The notes under the pieces: generated by a model
The model's database searches: none
What the model saw: the letters and a program-made list of their open reading frames with translations, nothing else
Told to the model about the DNA's origin: nothing
In this document: positions 45,494 through 56,938 of the stretch, piece after piece
How positions within the stretch are numbered: the first letter of the stretch is position 1
Layout: each line of letters begins with the position of its first letter
NCBI GenBank assembly: GCA_933207985.1
Contig: OW240921.1
Span: forward strand, 3,690,923-3,754,922
Reading direction: 5' to 3'
Length of the DNA: 64,000 nucleotides
Source of the DNA: Pelobates cultripes
Taxonomy: Eukaryota; Chordata; Amphibia; Anura; Pelobatidae
Translations under genes and position numbers: made by a program

Positions 45494-46242
45494 CAGGGGT
45501 AGGCAACCTACGGCACTAGTGCCATGCATGGCACTCGAGGTGTCTTTGCACGGCACTCAAGGCTGCTAGAGCCAAACGTACTCTGGCCTATCAGGAGTCC
45601 CAGTGAAACTTCAGATATCTGCTAATACGAAGAGGTGGTGAAGGACAATCCTCAATTTATACATTGCAGCACATAGAGGAAGTGATTTCAGATCACTTCC
45701 TCCCAGCACTTCCTCGACAGCTATCGCAGCTCCTGTCCTTGACCTGTACCTGGCCAGCCTGGTCCCCACTGGAACCCAGGGAACCCACCCACACTGCTAG
45801 ATATACACAGAAACCCTCCCCTCATACAAATAATATGAACAGCCCCCACACACACACAACACACAATCCCCACAAACGCAACAATATACATACATGCACA
45901 CAACCCCACATGCAGCATCTCACATGCAATACCCCACACAGCCCCCACACACTACCAAACACACAATGGGACATATCCATCCACACACAATTCCACAAGC
46001 AGCCCTCATACACAACCCACATTTATATGTATCATACACGATACCATAAACTACTCATGAACATATACAATATAATAGCTCATATACGCACAAATATAAC
46101 GATACAAAGCAATTACAGTAAAAATAACACAAGCAGAATACGGCAGCATACACACCTCAATTTAAAAAAAATAGGATCGGCACGCTACAGGACATCACAA
46201 TCCTATATTGGCACAGTGCTGCTAAAAGGTTGCCTACCCCTG
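45494..46242. mobile_element. Non-autonomous hAT element with exact ends
   Basis: Perfect 16-bp terminal inverted repeats, CAGGGGTAGGCAACCT, with the 8-bp duplication gcctagag exact at 45486-45493 and 46243-46250. The 749-bp interior is CA-rich (45830-46060) and has no transposase. Intact ends and duplication suggest a fairly recent insertion. Confidence 0.92.
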
Positions 46243-46580
46243 GCCTAGAGATTATACCCTTTATCCACATCTACATTTAATTAGAGGTAAGGTAACCCTT
46301 GCATGGGATTTTATTTATAAGCGCTCCACTATTGTTATAAAGGTTTAACAAATATTAACATCTGGCCCTCCAGCAACCCGTTTGCTTTTTTCATTGAGGC
46401 CTGTGTAAGGTCTAATAATATTATTATTAACAAATTATAAAATAAATTTCTTGTCAAATTTGTTATAACATTTATCGAACACTAAATTATAAAGAACACT
46501 TACTCAAATTCATCAAACTCAATTGTGTGAGGATTTATTACGTTACTTGCTATTTTTTGTTCTGAAAATTGTGTATGGAT
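46243..46580. other. Non-coding sequence between two MITEs
   Basis: AT-rich sequence with no recognised features. Confidence 0.45.
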
Positions 46581-47128
46581 TTAAAGGGACACTATAATCA
46601 CCAAAACAACTTTATCTTAATTAAGCGGCTTTAGTGTATAGATCATACCCCAGACGTTTCACTGCTCAATCCTCTGTCATTTAGGAGTTAAATAACTTTT
46701 GTTTCTGTTTATACAGCCCTAGCCACACCTCCCCTGCCTGTCACTGACACAGTCTGCATGAAAGCAAAATGGTTTTATTTTCAATTAAGATGTAACTTAC
46801 TTTAAACTACTTTACTCCTGCTTTGTAAATTGAACTTTAATTATATACAAGAGGCTCCTGCAGGGTCTAGCAAACTATTAACAGAGCAGGAGATAAGAAA
46901 TTCTAAATCAAACAGAAATTGCAATAGTATAAATATTAGATGACTCTTTACAGGAAGTGTTTAGGAAGGCTGTGTAAGTCACATGCAGGGAGGTGTGACT
47001 AGGGCTGAATAAACAAAGTGATTTAACTCCTAAATGGCAGAGGATTGAGCAATAAGACTGCATGGGCATGTTCTATACACCAAAACTGCTTCATTAAGAT
47101 AAAGTTGTTTTTTTAAGTGTCCCTTTAA
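46581..47128. mobile_element. TTAA-target MITE of the AGGGACACTATA type
   Basis: TTAA at 46581-46584 and 47125-47128 flanks inverted ends AGGGACACTATAATCACC and (reverse complement) AGGGACACTTAAAAAAAC. Subterminal sequences also pair (AACTTTATCTTAAT at 46607 with ATTAAGATAAAGTT at 47094). TTAA duplications are typical of piggyBac and Kolobok elements; I cannot choose between them. Confidence 0.85.
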
Positions 47129-47635
47129 GGTAAAGTGGCGATTTTGCTTTGCTTTAGTAATGTTTGCAGGTGGGCATCCAAATAGTGTACAGAGGACAAA
47201 TTTGTGCTCTATTGGGGTGTGACAAGAATTGATGATTATTATTATATCGACATGTTCTACAAAACATTATAAAGATTATGGAAATGCAACGTGTATATAC
47301 TGAACACCTGCGTGTGAACAGAAGGAGGTAATGCAATCTCTGCTTAAAACCAGCATTCGGTTTAGCTCCAAACATACATGCATTGAGTGAGGTAGCGGTG
47401 ACATGGGAAGGTAAGTGAGTGACACAGACTGTGTGAGTGCAAGGTAAGTGAGTGAAACAGTCTGTGTGAGTGCAAGGTGAGTGAGTGAAACAGTCTGTGT
47501 GAGTGCAAGATGAGTGGCTGCAGACAGAGGAAGATTGGTGTAAGAGTGATACATTGTTCTAGATTAATGGAAAATCATATAAGGACTGGAGAAAGTCTGC
47601 CAGGGAGAGCAGGTCTCTTGTTGCTATTTGGTGAC
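47129..47635. other. Non-coding sequence with a 33-bp tandem repeat
   Basis: At about 47412-47515 three units of roughly 33-38 bases repeat (GTGAGTGAAACAGTCTGTGTG plus GAGTGCAAG). No gene was recognised. Confidence 0.6.
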
Positions 47636-47954
47636 TAGTGATGTCCCGAACGGTTCGCCGAACGGTTCGCGAACGGTTCGCCACGGACTCATCATTGAGT
47701 AAACTTTGACCCTGTACCTCACAGTCAGTAGACACATTCCAGCCAATTAGCAGGAGATCCTCCCACCTCCTGGACAGCTCACTAAGAATGCAGCTTCACA
47801 ATGGATGCTGTCCCGGAGGTGGGAGGGTCTGGGAGGGAGGGTCTGCTGCTGATTGGCTGGAATGTGTCTGCTGACTGTGAGGTACAGGGTCAAAGTTTAC
47901 TCAATGATGAGTCCGTGGCGAACCGTTCGTGGCGAACCGTTCGGGACATCACTA
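47636..47954. mobile_element. Palindromic hAT MITE (319 bp)
   Basis: It begins TAGTGATGTCCCGAACGGTT and ends with its complement. The 8-bp duplication ttggtgac is exact at 47628-47635 and 47955-47962. The arms are inverted over about 130 bases each, so the element could fold into one long hairpin. GAACGGTTCG is repeated near both ends (subterminal repeats). Confidence 0.92.
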
Positions 47955-47962
47955 TTGGTGAC

Positions 47963-48467
47963 TTTATTGTCAATATAACAGTTTAATGAGTTCTTTAATC
48001 GGAGTTTAGATTTTATTGAGGTGTTACACTATAGATATTGTGCCATGAATATTTCTCTCCTCATACTGTGATAAGTAAGATAATAAATTCTGTATAAACT
48101 GATAAAAGATCTTGTGGTTTTGCTGCTATCTTTTTTATAAAGAAATATTGCACAATTAATGTGTTTCTTCTTTGTAATTAAAGGTAAACTCCGTATTTCA
48201 GGTGAGTATATATTAGAAAAAAAAATAAATCTTCAATAAAACCTTTAATAAAACACACATAATCGTGGCTACCGGTTGTGTTATTAATAGTGTTTTAATA
48301 AAAATAATGTTTTTAATGCTCTTTACTAAGATGGGGCAATGCTTGACCTTCCGGTTGTACTCAGAGGGGATTCAGGAATCTGTGACGGTCAGTTTCTGTA
48401 AAACAACCTGTTTAATATTAATTAAAGGGTCACCGGCAGTCTGTCTGTCTGCTATGCATTCTTACAG
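47963..48467. other. Non-coding sequence with possible microexon
   Basis: At 48184-48201 an 18-base segment lies between an acceptor (tttgtaattaaag) and a strong donor (gtgagt). It could be a six-codon microexon, but no phase partner is known. Confidence 0.3.
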
Positions 48468-48600
48468 CGTTCATACGCAGAGGTTTACAGGAGGAGCTAA
48501 CTGTCCGATATATCAGGAAGTCAGAGATTGTTCCCATAGGAAGGCTGATCCACGTATCCGCCATATCCAAGCGACATCTCCCCTTCCTGAACAGCGGACG
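48468..48600 (+). CDS. Candidate exon, cysteine-containing
   Basis: Acceptor attcttacag (48467) and donor gtaagat (48601) bound 133 bases that are open in one frame with phase 2 in and phase 0 out. The peptide includes GGANCPIYQEVRDCSHRKAD. It joins in phase to the candidate at 49138. No first exon with a suitable phase 2 end was found. The pair could be part of a small cysteine-rich secreted protein or could be chance. Confidence 0.3.
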
Positions 48601-48619
48601 GTAAGATCTTTCAGAGTAA

Positions 48620-48703
48620 GTTTATCTCTGCAGCTGTGTGTAATATGGTTTATCTCTGCAGCTGTGTGTAATATGGTTTATCTCTGCAGCTGTGTGTAAT
48701 ATG
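48620..48703. repeat. 28-bp tandem triplicate
   Basis: Three exact copies of a 28-base unit (GTTTATCTCTGCAGCTGTGT plus GTAATATG). Identity of the copies points to a very recent tandem event, just inside the intron after the candidate exon. Confidence 0.95.
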
Positions 48704-49137
48704 GTTTATTCTAACTGACTCGGGATTTTGTAGCCAATAAACGTGGGATGATTTGTGGTTGGAAAAGTTTCTTTTAAACAAACTGCGTCACAAACAGATC
48801 CAGAGGCCGGTCCGTAATAGAAGAAATGATTTCATGGAGACTTGTTGATCTAAGACAATAATTCCAGGAATTTCTTCAACATGCTGCGTATCAGGAAACA
48901 AACGTTATAACGTGCGACACGTAACAGACCTGTCTTTTGCGTTTGCCGTGTTATCATTTTTAACTCCTTAATGACAGAGCAATTTCTGAGATCCCGTGTG
49001 TTTATGACGGAGGCCATTTTGGAAGTTCTACAATGTGTTTATTTCGCAGTAATTAGCTCTGACACTTTATGGGTTTTCGTTTTAAATTAACCTTCTCTTT
49101 CTCCATCAATTTCTCTTTGTGTTTTGTTTTTTGGCAG
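48704..49137. other. Non-coding sequence (possible intron)
   Basis: No repeat or gene features apart from the T-rich acceptor at its right end. Confidence 0.4.
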
Positions 49138-49206
49138 ACCTTCAATGAACGCAGGGGTTGCAGCTGTTCTTGGGGCCACCCGATGCAATGTATTTCCAGG
49201 AGCCAG
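49138..49206 (+). CDS. Candidate exon with CxC motif
   Basis: A T-rich acceptor (ttttttggcag) and donor gtcagt bound 69 bases, 23 codons in phase 0-0, reading TFNERRGCSCSWGHPMQC then ISRSQ. It is in phase with 48468-48600. The three cysteines in ten residues are suggestive, but there is no family match and no terminal exon. Confidence 0.3.
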
Positions 49207-49498
49207 GTCAGTGCTCCGGTGCTTTAACAGCACAACCAAGCCCCCTGTGATGATGTCAAAACTGCTATTTTGAGATCCTTGAGTGCCTGGACCTGGTTCT
49301 TTTCTGTGTATGATGTCCGTGTCCTTATGACTGTGTGTCATTGTATCTATGTGTACAACAGTCTGTGTGTGTCTGTGTCTTTATGGCTTTGTGTTTGTAT
49401 GTCTCTGTATGACTGTGTCTGCATGTCACACTATGACTGTGTGTCTATGTACAACTGTGGCTGTCGTCCTGTTTCTGTATGTCACTGTATGACTACAC

Positions 49499-50215
49499 CT
49501 GCAATCAGACACGGTATACACAGACACACACAGCATACACAATCAGACACGGTATACTCAGACACACACAGCATACACAATCAGATATGGTATACACAGA
49601 CACACACACAGCATACACAATCAGATATGGTATACTCAGTCACACACAGCATACACAATCAGATATGGTATACTCAGACACACACAGCATACACAATCAG
49701 ACACGGTATACACAGACACACACACAGCATACACAATCAGATATGGTATACACAGACACACACACAGCATACACAATCAGATATGGTATACTCAGTCACA
49801 CACAGCATACACAATCAGATATGGTATACTCAGACACACACAGCATACACAATCAGACACGGTATACACAGACACACACACAGCATACACAATCAGACAC
49901 GGTATACACAGACACACACACAGCATACACAATCAGATATGGTATACTCAGACACACACACAGCATACACAATCAGACACGGTATACACAGACACACACA
50001 GCATACACAATCAGACACGGTATACTCAGACACACACAGCATACACAATCAGATATGGTATACACAGACACACACACAGCATACACAATCAGATATGGTA
50101 TACTCAGACACACACAGCATACACAATCAGATATGGTATACTCAGACACACACAGCATACACAATCAGATATGGTATACACATAATGACACACAAAGCAT
50201 ACACAATAAGATATG
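49499..50215. repeat. 38/40-bp minisatellite
   Basis: About 18 copies of a unit with GCATACACAATCAGA and GGTATAC plus a CA run of varying length, giving alternating 38- and 40-base periods (49503, 49541, 49579, 49619 ...). Two sub-types differ at CAGATATGG and CAGACACGG and are interspersed. Long open frames across it are artefacts. Confidence 0.95.
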
Positions 50216-50541
50216 ATATACACACAATACTACACCTACACTCTAACACAGTGTAACAGAGCTGCCAAGGACCGCTTCCTAGCTGGAACAGGGGACAAAC
50301 CGCAGCACTTCTGCCCACAGTCACCATGGCTTGACTGGGGTTCTGAAACCGAATGGGGAATTCGCTCCAGACACCTCCAGGCACTGGACGTCACTCAGTC
50401 CTGGGAGCTCTAGTCCTTCCAAGGACTTTCCCCATTGAATCCTCCACACAGGAACAGTGATTAGCCCTTCCCACTCCCAGTAACCGGACGACACCTAGTT
50501 CTAGGAGTACAAGCTGGAGTCAGGAACTGTACTAAACTCAA

Positions 50542-51430
50542 TTATCTGTCACAATGATCTTTGGAACAGTACCTAAATTACACAAATTACACAATTCCCA
50601 CCTATCGATCAAAACAAATTCAAATAGCACACTGACCGCAGTCCACTCTTTCAAAGACCCCAATCTATCTTTTGGCCTGCACATAGAAAAACTTGCATCT
50701 AAACTTTATCCAAAACTAGGTGCCCTGTACAGAAACAAATCCTGCCTAAGCCCTACAGTAAAGGAAAAGATTGTACAGCAAATGCTGATGCCAATCATTG
50801 ATTATGGGGATGTAGTATATGCATCTGCATCACAATCCCACATTAATAAACTCAACACATTGTATAACTCGTTCTGCCGATTTGTGCTACAATGTAATTA
50901 CAGGACCCACCATGGTGACATGCTAAAAGAACTAAACTGGCTGTCGCTGGAATACAGACGTACCCTTCATCTTTCCAGCCTTGTGTTTAAGAGCTTTTCT
51001 GGGAAACTCCCACCCTACCTGAACAAAATGCTCTCCCCGGCTGTTCCCACCTCCTATAACCTCCGATCCAGTACCAACACTTTACTTAGTCTACCTCAAT
51101 ACAAAAAGAAAGTGGCCGATCCTCCTTCTCCTATAGAGCGCCACAATTGTGGAACGACCTCCCGCACAATTTAAAATCTTCCCTAAGCCTAAAGTGCTTT
51201 AAGAGATCCCTCTCTGCATACCTCAAAACAGAATGCACCTGTTATGGTTGATTATATACTTCCTGCCTGTTCTATGTTAAAAATTGTATTTATTGTGTAT
51301 TAATATTGGTTTTGTATTTTATTGTACCCTAATTGTAACAATGCAATTATTTGTGGACCCAGGACATACTTGAAAACGAGAGAAAACTCAATGTATCTTT
51401 CCTGGTAAAATATTTTATAAATAAATAAAT
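50542..51430 (+). mobile_element. 5'-truncated LINE (CR1/L2/Rex1-type) inside the LTR
   Basis: A single open frame (50554-51174) encodes the C-terminal end of a non-LTR retrotransposon polyprotein. It is followed by a short 3' region ending in AAATAAATAAAT. Sequence on both sides is LTR, so this inserted after the LTR. The tail-type repeat rather than a plain poly-A fits the CR1/L2/Rex1 side of non-LTR elements. Confidence 0.8.
50554..51174 (+). pseudogene. C-terminal reverse transcriptase (thumb) fragment
   Basis: The open segment contains LSFGLHIEKLASKLYPKLG, MPIIDYGDVVYASAS, then HHGDMLKELNWLSLEYRR and GKLPPYL. This series is typical of the region after the RT core in CR1/Jockey-group LINEs. 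The catalytic RT core and endonuclease are absent. The frame breaks near 51125-51174, after which the expected LP-NLK continuation is out of frame. Confidence 0.8.
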
Positions 51431-52119
51431 CTCCAGGCACAGAAAACATATGTTTTTACAAAACCCCAAAAATATCTTTAAACACACAAAACCCCCACAA
51501 AAGTTACATCCCCTGATAGCCTCGATCTTGGTGACCAACATATCCAAAAATCACCCAGATCAGTTCAGGGATTCAGGATTTCCATTAAAGTCATAATTTG
51601 ACCAACCGCCCACATGGTCCTATGCCCAAAACAGTTCCAGAGAATCAGGGCTAATGGTCAGTCTAGTTCCGTAGTTTAAAAACCGAACAAACTACCAAAC
51701 AGAGTCAATGTTATTACCCTGGAGCATGTTCCCTGTGTTCGTGGGAACATTTCCACCAAACAGTGCCTTTCTAAGCGTTGTAGAACTGAACACAGGCGAT
51801 GCTGGAAGTCAAGCGGTGTTCGGAAGTTTCTGTGTCCGTTTTCAGTTTACAAGAACTCAACGACCAAACACCGCTGCCTGGTTTCATGCGAACAAGATGG
51901 CCCCCACCTTGTGGTCATCCATAGGAAACGCGGCCACCCAGATGAACACTTAGAACACTGCGGATGTTCGGTTCCCGAACCATATAGTCCAAATACACGA
52001 ACGGAGACTTTTACATTACATTTTACAGGGTCCATAGTCTGTGGGCAGGAGGGTGGCAAGCAGGCTCCTCCAGGAGCTCGTGGCAAACTCACTTGGAAAG
52101 GGGAGTTTGTTACACACAG

Positions 52120-52943
52120 TATGCACGCTTACACGCACTGCTACACACACATTCAGACATAGTACAAATTGCAATTAGTATTTCAGCGATTTAGGGAACT
52201 TTCCTCTTCCAGACATTTTTTTCTTCTTATGTCACTCCCTGTGATGTCTCTTATTCTGGAAGTGTTGGTCTAAAAGTGCTTTCAGAGGAGCTTCTTTCAG
52301 TGTCATGAAGTGCTGGGCTAGACGTGCAGTCTCTCCTCTCAGTGAGCCTTTAGGTGGAGGTGCCCTCAATGCAAGCTACAGAGAGGCCAGAGCTCACCTA
52401 GAGGCAATCACATCCGCAGCCCTGCTTTCTACATGGGCTTGATCCCCCCTTATCTCTTAGCAGATCACAAGTCCTGCTATAACTGCATACCTTTATATAG
52501 TGTGAGCACAGTCACCTGGTTCATGCTCTGTAACATACTTGGAAAGGTTGTACCTGTGAATGGATTAACAGAGTATGTGTGCAGAAGAACTAAGTGCTGG
52601 TATTTGGAGACTTGATCTATGTGTGCCATAAAGGGCATGAAGACAATCTGCAGAAACACCCAGATCATGCAGGTTGGTATTGTGAATGCTGGAGGAGGGA
52701 TTGAATATTTAGGGTTATGTGACGCTGAGTGAGGTAATGGCAGTTTCTGTTGTATGAATTCACTTTTTTTGTTTCTATAAATCATCTCTATGGGCTATTA
52801 CTTACAAACCACCACGTACTAACTCAAGGAACCACACCAAAATCATACCTATCTCTGATTTAACCACTAAATGGTCTGATTTAACCACTAAATGGCAGAG
52901 AATTGAGCAGTGAGACTGTAAACTATTTACCAAAACTGCTTAA
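52120..52943. other. Non-coding region, including the start of an older MITE
   Basis: From about 52870 the sequence (ACTAAATGGCAGAGAATTGAGCAG...) matches the interior of the TTAA MITE at 46581, so an older copy starts here and was later split. A 21-base direct repeat (CTGATTTAACCACTAAATGG) lies at 52856-52896. No gene was seen. Confidence 0.6.
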
Positions 52944-53346
52944 TTAAAGGGACACTCCAGGCACCCAGACCACTTCTGCCCATTGGAGTGGTCTGGGTGC
53001 CAACTCCCACTATCCTTAACCCTGTGCTATAGCATCGCTGGACGTCCTCACGCTATGTTAGGACCTCCAGCGTCGCTGAAATCCCCATAGGAAAGCACTG
53101 AAATCATTTTCAATGCTTTCCTATAGGAAGGTCTAATGCGCGTGCGTGGCATTGCCACGCATGCGCATTAGGTCTCACCTGTTGCCTGCCGCGCAATAGT
53201 TCTCCCCCAGGGACATCGGCGCTGTAAACAGGTAAGTCACTGAAGGGGTTTTAACCCCTTCAGCAACATAAGATGGGGGTGGGAGGGAGAGGGGACCTGC
53301 AGTGCCAGGAAAACGGATTGTTTCTGGCACTGGAGGGTCCCTTTAA
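52944..53346. mobile_element. TTAA MITE nested in an older MITE
   Basis: TTAA at 52944-52947 and 53343-53346 flanks ends AGGGACACTCCAGGCACC and (reverse complement) AGGGACCCTCCAGTGCCA. The sequence on both sides belongs to a different MITE, whose right end TGACTATAGTGTCCCTTTAA finishes at 53383. Confidence 0.85.
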
Positions 53347-53383
53347 GCTGACATTCGCTTTGGTGACTATAGTGTCCCTTTAA
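53347..53383. mobile_element. Right end of the older, split TTAA MITE
   Basis: GGTGACTATAGTGTCCCTTTAA is the inverted end of the family at 46581 and 54287. It is the remainder of the host element into which 52944-53346 inserted; its left part precedes 52944. Confidence 0.75.
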
Positions 53384-54286
53384 TATTCTTATGTCTTTTT
53401 AAAATACTAAACCCTGAATAATTGCACAAAGCCAAGAAAACCATATTTTGTAGATCTTTAAAAGGTTACTCCAAGCGCCATGTCCATTGCAGTGATTTGA
53501 AGTGGTCATGGTGCCTTGAGTCTGTATGTGCTGTATTTTGCTATGAAACAGTGCTGTAACTTCACCTGCAGCAGCTTCATTGGGGAGTCATTAATAAGCC
53601 TGGAACAAGATTTCTGGGATAGCTAGTGGTACTTCTGGGCATATTACTGTTCATAGAATTGCATTAATTGGCTGAGATACTCTCTTATAGCAAGTACCCG
53701 ACAGGATCAACTTCCTGCTTCTTCTGCAGAAGCCAAATGTTATCACTGAGCATTATAGGACCCTTGGCATCCAATGGTGACCCTGGTAAGAGTATCGACT
53801 GCAGAGAAATGGTTTACCCCGTTACCGGGAAACTACGGGTCAGGGTAGTGATCACATCATACATACTACAGCGGGCTGCAACGGTAATGATGCTTGGAGT
53901 AACCTTTTAACCTCCCCGTCATTTTATAACACTTTCATCTAATGATTTGCAGTCTGGTCCAGTGAATCTGCATTATAATTCCTCCAAATTAGGTGACAGA
54001 GTGACTGGTGTCAGTCCTCCCATTTAACCCCTGCATTCTTGCCCATTTAAAAGTGCACAAAAAGTGTTTAATGGCAGCCGTGACAGGCTTATACCCACTT
54101 TTTAGTAAGTTTTGATTTTTTAATTAATTTGGATCAATGAGATTTAGCATTTGGACTTAACGGAATTAGATCTATTTACTTTCAACCTAAATTATAAAAT
54201 GTGATCAGGAGGGGGCGGGGTCTGGCTTCCAACATGGCTAGACGTGTTTTCATGTAGCTCCCCAGGGTTTGAGCTGAAACCAAGTA
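53384..54286. other. Non-coding sequence, no gene seen
   Basis: No exons recognised. GGAGGGGGCGGGGTCTGGC at 54208-54226 resembles the 5' end of the L1 at 61100-61142 and may be a trace of another L1. Confidence 0.4.
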
Positions 54287-54605
54287 TTAAAGGATCACTA
54301 TAGGGTCAGGAACACAAACATGTATTCCTGACCCTATAGTGTTAACACCACCATCTAGCCCCCCTGGTCCCTCATGCCTCCATAAATATAGTAAAAATCT
54401 TACTGTATTCAAGCCTGAAGCTGTAAATCTGCATGCTGTTAGACTCAGAAAAACAAGCAGTCTGCTGACATGTGGTAGCCTGATCCAATCACAGTGCTTC
54501 CCCATAGGATTGGCTGAGACTGACAAAGAGGCAGATCAGGGGCAGAGCCAGCATGATTCAAACACAGCCCTGGCCAATCAGCATCTCCTCATAGAGATGA
54601 ATTGA

Positions 54606-54617
54606 ATCAATGAATCT
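54606..54617. repeat. L1 target-site duplication, left copy
   Basis: ATCAATGAATCT is repeated exactly at 61143-61154. It fixes both ends of the L1 insertion. Confidence 0.9.
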
Positions 54618-54809
54618 TTTCAAATAATTTTTATTAAAGTTTTTTTTTGTATAACAAATGATAATAATACAAACATTGTATTAAGGGTAGGAAAGGAGGG
54701 GTAACATGGAAATGGGAAGGGGTATCCATCCATCAATGAAATAAACATATTAAAGTATATGGCAAAAAGGAAAAATGTTTTACAACAATGCACTTTAACA
54801 ATAAATATA

Positions 54810-56924
54810 TCAAAGACCATAAATTGTTTTGATTTTTTCCTCCCATTTATCCCAGTTGTATTTTAGTATTGGGAAACCATGCATATTGGCTCTGTGTGAT
54901 AGTTCATGTGCCTTATTTTCTAAAATCAAATTAAAAACTTCTCTGAGAGATGGCACATTTTGAGACTTCCAATGTCTAGGTAAACAGGATGTAGCAGCGA
55001 TCAGAATGTGACCTATGATTATTTTATCTGATCTATTAACAGACTCCGGGAGTTTTTTAAATAAGGCTAGTTCCGAGGTTAAGATACTAATGGTTCCGTT
55101 CGCTTTAATAATCAGATTGTGGATCATTTTCCAATAATTAATTAACTTGGGGCAGAACCACCAGATATGGGCCATATTGCCCAATCCCCCACAGTCTCTC
55201 CAACATCGGTCCGAATACATATTGTTCATGTTATGTAATCTAGACGGGGCCAGGTACCAGCGATATAAGATTTTATAATGATTTTCAAAATGGTCGGTGC
55301 AATATGAAATACCTTTTAAACCTGTAAAGAAACCGAACCATTCTTCTAAATCGTACTGGGCACCCAACTCCGTCTCCCATGACAGCATATATTTTAATTT
55401 AATTAAGGGCTTGGCATTATGAGATAAGTAACATAAGGATATCATACCTTTACTAGCGGGGCTGTATAAAATAACTTTCTCTAAAGGAGATATCTCAAGT
55501 GATTTATAATTTTTATCGGTTTCAGGTACCTGGTATAGTTCTTTCAATTTATCAATGATTATCATACATTCCAGTTCACATGCATTCGACAATCCATACT
55601 TAAGCTTCAATTTTTCCAAAGAAAGAATAGCATTGCCATAAAAAAAATTGTCCAGATTAGTTATAGAGCAATCCTTCAATAATTCTATTTTTAAGGATGG
55701 TATATGATCTTTCAATAATTCAATAGGCATTGCTCTATATAAACTGGGAGACTGGTCATTTTTAAAAACAATGTCCCAGGCCTTAAGCGTAGTCCTAGTG
55801 GATAAAAATAATTTTGTAATTCCAGGTCTTTTCTTAGGATTTAACCAAGGTAATTCTGATAGTCTAACCGGTGAAATTTTTGATTCCTCTATCTCCATCC
55901 ATCTGGGTTTATCATCCTGGTTGTTAAAGCTCACAACCACTGCAGCATTAGTGGCGAAATAATATTTGCGGATATCGGGGACACCGATACCTCCGTTCAA
56001 TTTATGGTGCTGCAGGGAAGTGAGCCTCACTCGGGCAGGCTTGTTCCCCCATATAAATTTCAACATTGTCGAATGAACTTTATTAAAAAATGATAATGGA
56101 ATGGACAGAGGAATGGTCCTAAAAAAATATAAAATTTTGGGGAGTATCGTCATTTTAATAGATGCGACCCTCCCCAGCCATGAGAGCTCCATCCCACCCC
56201 ATCTCTCCATCTCTTTTTGTAGGTCTGACCATGCTTTCCTCAGGTTATGATTGTGCATATTGACCAAATTTTTGCATAAATTAATGCCAAGATATTCCAT
56301 ATATTCAGTTCTCCAATCAAATAAATATGATTTCTTAAGGGCAATGGTTTCCAAATTGTTTAAATGAAACGGAAGGGCTTGAGTTTTGGACTCATTTAAT
56401 TTGTAATACGATATCTCACCGAATTGAGTTAAAATATCCTTGAGGTGTCTCAAAGATTCTTTTGGGTTTTTGATAGCTAGGATTATATCATCTGCAAACA
56501 AACCAATTTTGTGAACGGATTCTTTAACCGCAATTCCTACAATTTGTGGGGTTGTCCTAATCAGTTCTGCCAGGGGTTCTATCGCTAAAACAAACAAAAT
56601 TGGAGATAAAGGGCACCCCTGTCTCGTCCCGTTAGTTAGGGAAAAAGTTTTGGATGTGAAGCCAGAAGCTGAGACATGGGCGGAGGGTGCGCAATATAAC
56701 GCCTTAATTGCTGTGATAAATGATGATGGTATGTTGAACCTATCTAATGTTCTCCATAAATATCCCCAATGTATCCTGTCAAACGCTTTTTCAGCGTCAA
56801 GAGATAGAAGCAAAGAAGGCGTTTTGGTCATATTGATGTGCTGAATCAAGTTTATGAATCTTCTAGTTCCATCTGGCGCCTGTCTATTCTGCACAAAACC
56901 TACTTGATCTTTATTAATTAACAA
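54810..56924 (-). pseudogene. L1 ORF2: reverse transcriptase and C-terminal region
   Basis: An open frame of 704 residues, the second half of ORF2. RT motifs include SLDAEKAFD (residues 41-49), TRQGCPLSP (100-108) and the catalytic FADD (143-146). Later come FIWGN...GIGVPDI and the C-terminal block C-W-R-D-C...HIWWFCPKL. It copies element RNA into DNA at a nick made by the endonuclease encoded upstream. It is separated from the endonuclease half by one frame change near 56975-56985. The ATG at 56924 is internal to ORF2 and is probably not a natural start. Confidence 0.9.
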
Positions 56925-56938
56925 TGGGATTAGTTTGG

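Larger units (their letters stand above)
50252..52114 (-). mobile_element. Solo LTR of the recurring family, split by a LINE (copy 6)
   Basis: On the plus strand it runs TGTAACAGAG ... TTTGTTACA, with the 5-bp duplication cacag exact at 50247-50251 and 52115-52119. The LTR sequence is interrupted at about 50542-51430 by a truncated LINE. Without the insert it is about 970 bp, similar to copy 3. Blocks at 51480-51660 match copies 1, 3 and 5. Confidence 0.88.

Noticed and set aside
45664..46248. 194-codon open frame
   Set aside because: It falls within the CA-rich interior of the hAT element bounded by exact duplications.
47640..47670. GAACGGTTCG repeats as transcription-factor sites
   Set aside because: They are subterminal repeats of a hAT MITE, more simply explained as transposase-binding sites.
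48265..48467. N-terminal part of the 144-codon open frame as a first exon
   Set aside because: The ATG region has no convincing signal peptide, and the donor candidate at 48397 gives the wrong phase for the next exon.
49270..50256. Open frames of 328 and 245 codons
   Set aside because: They are produced by the 38/40-bp minisatellite.
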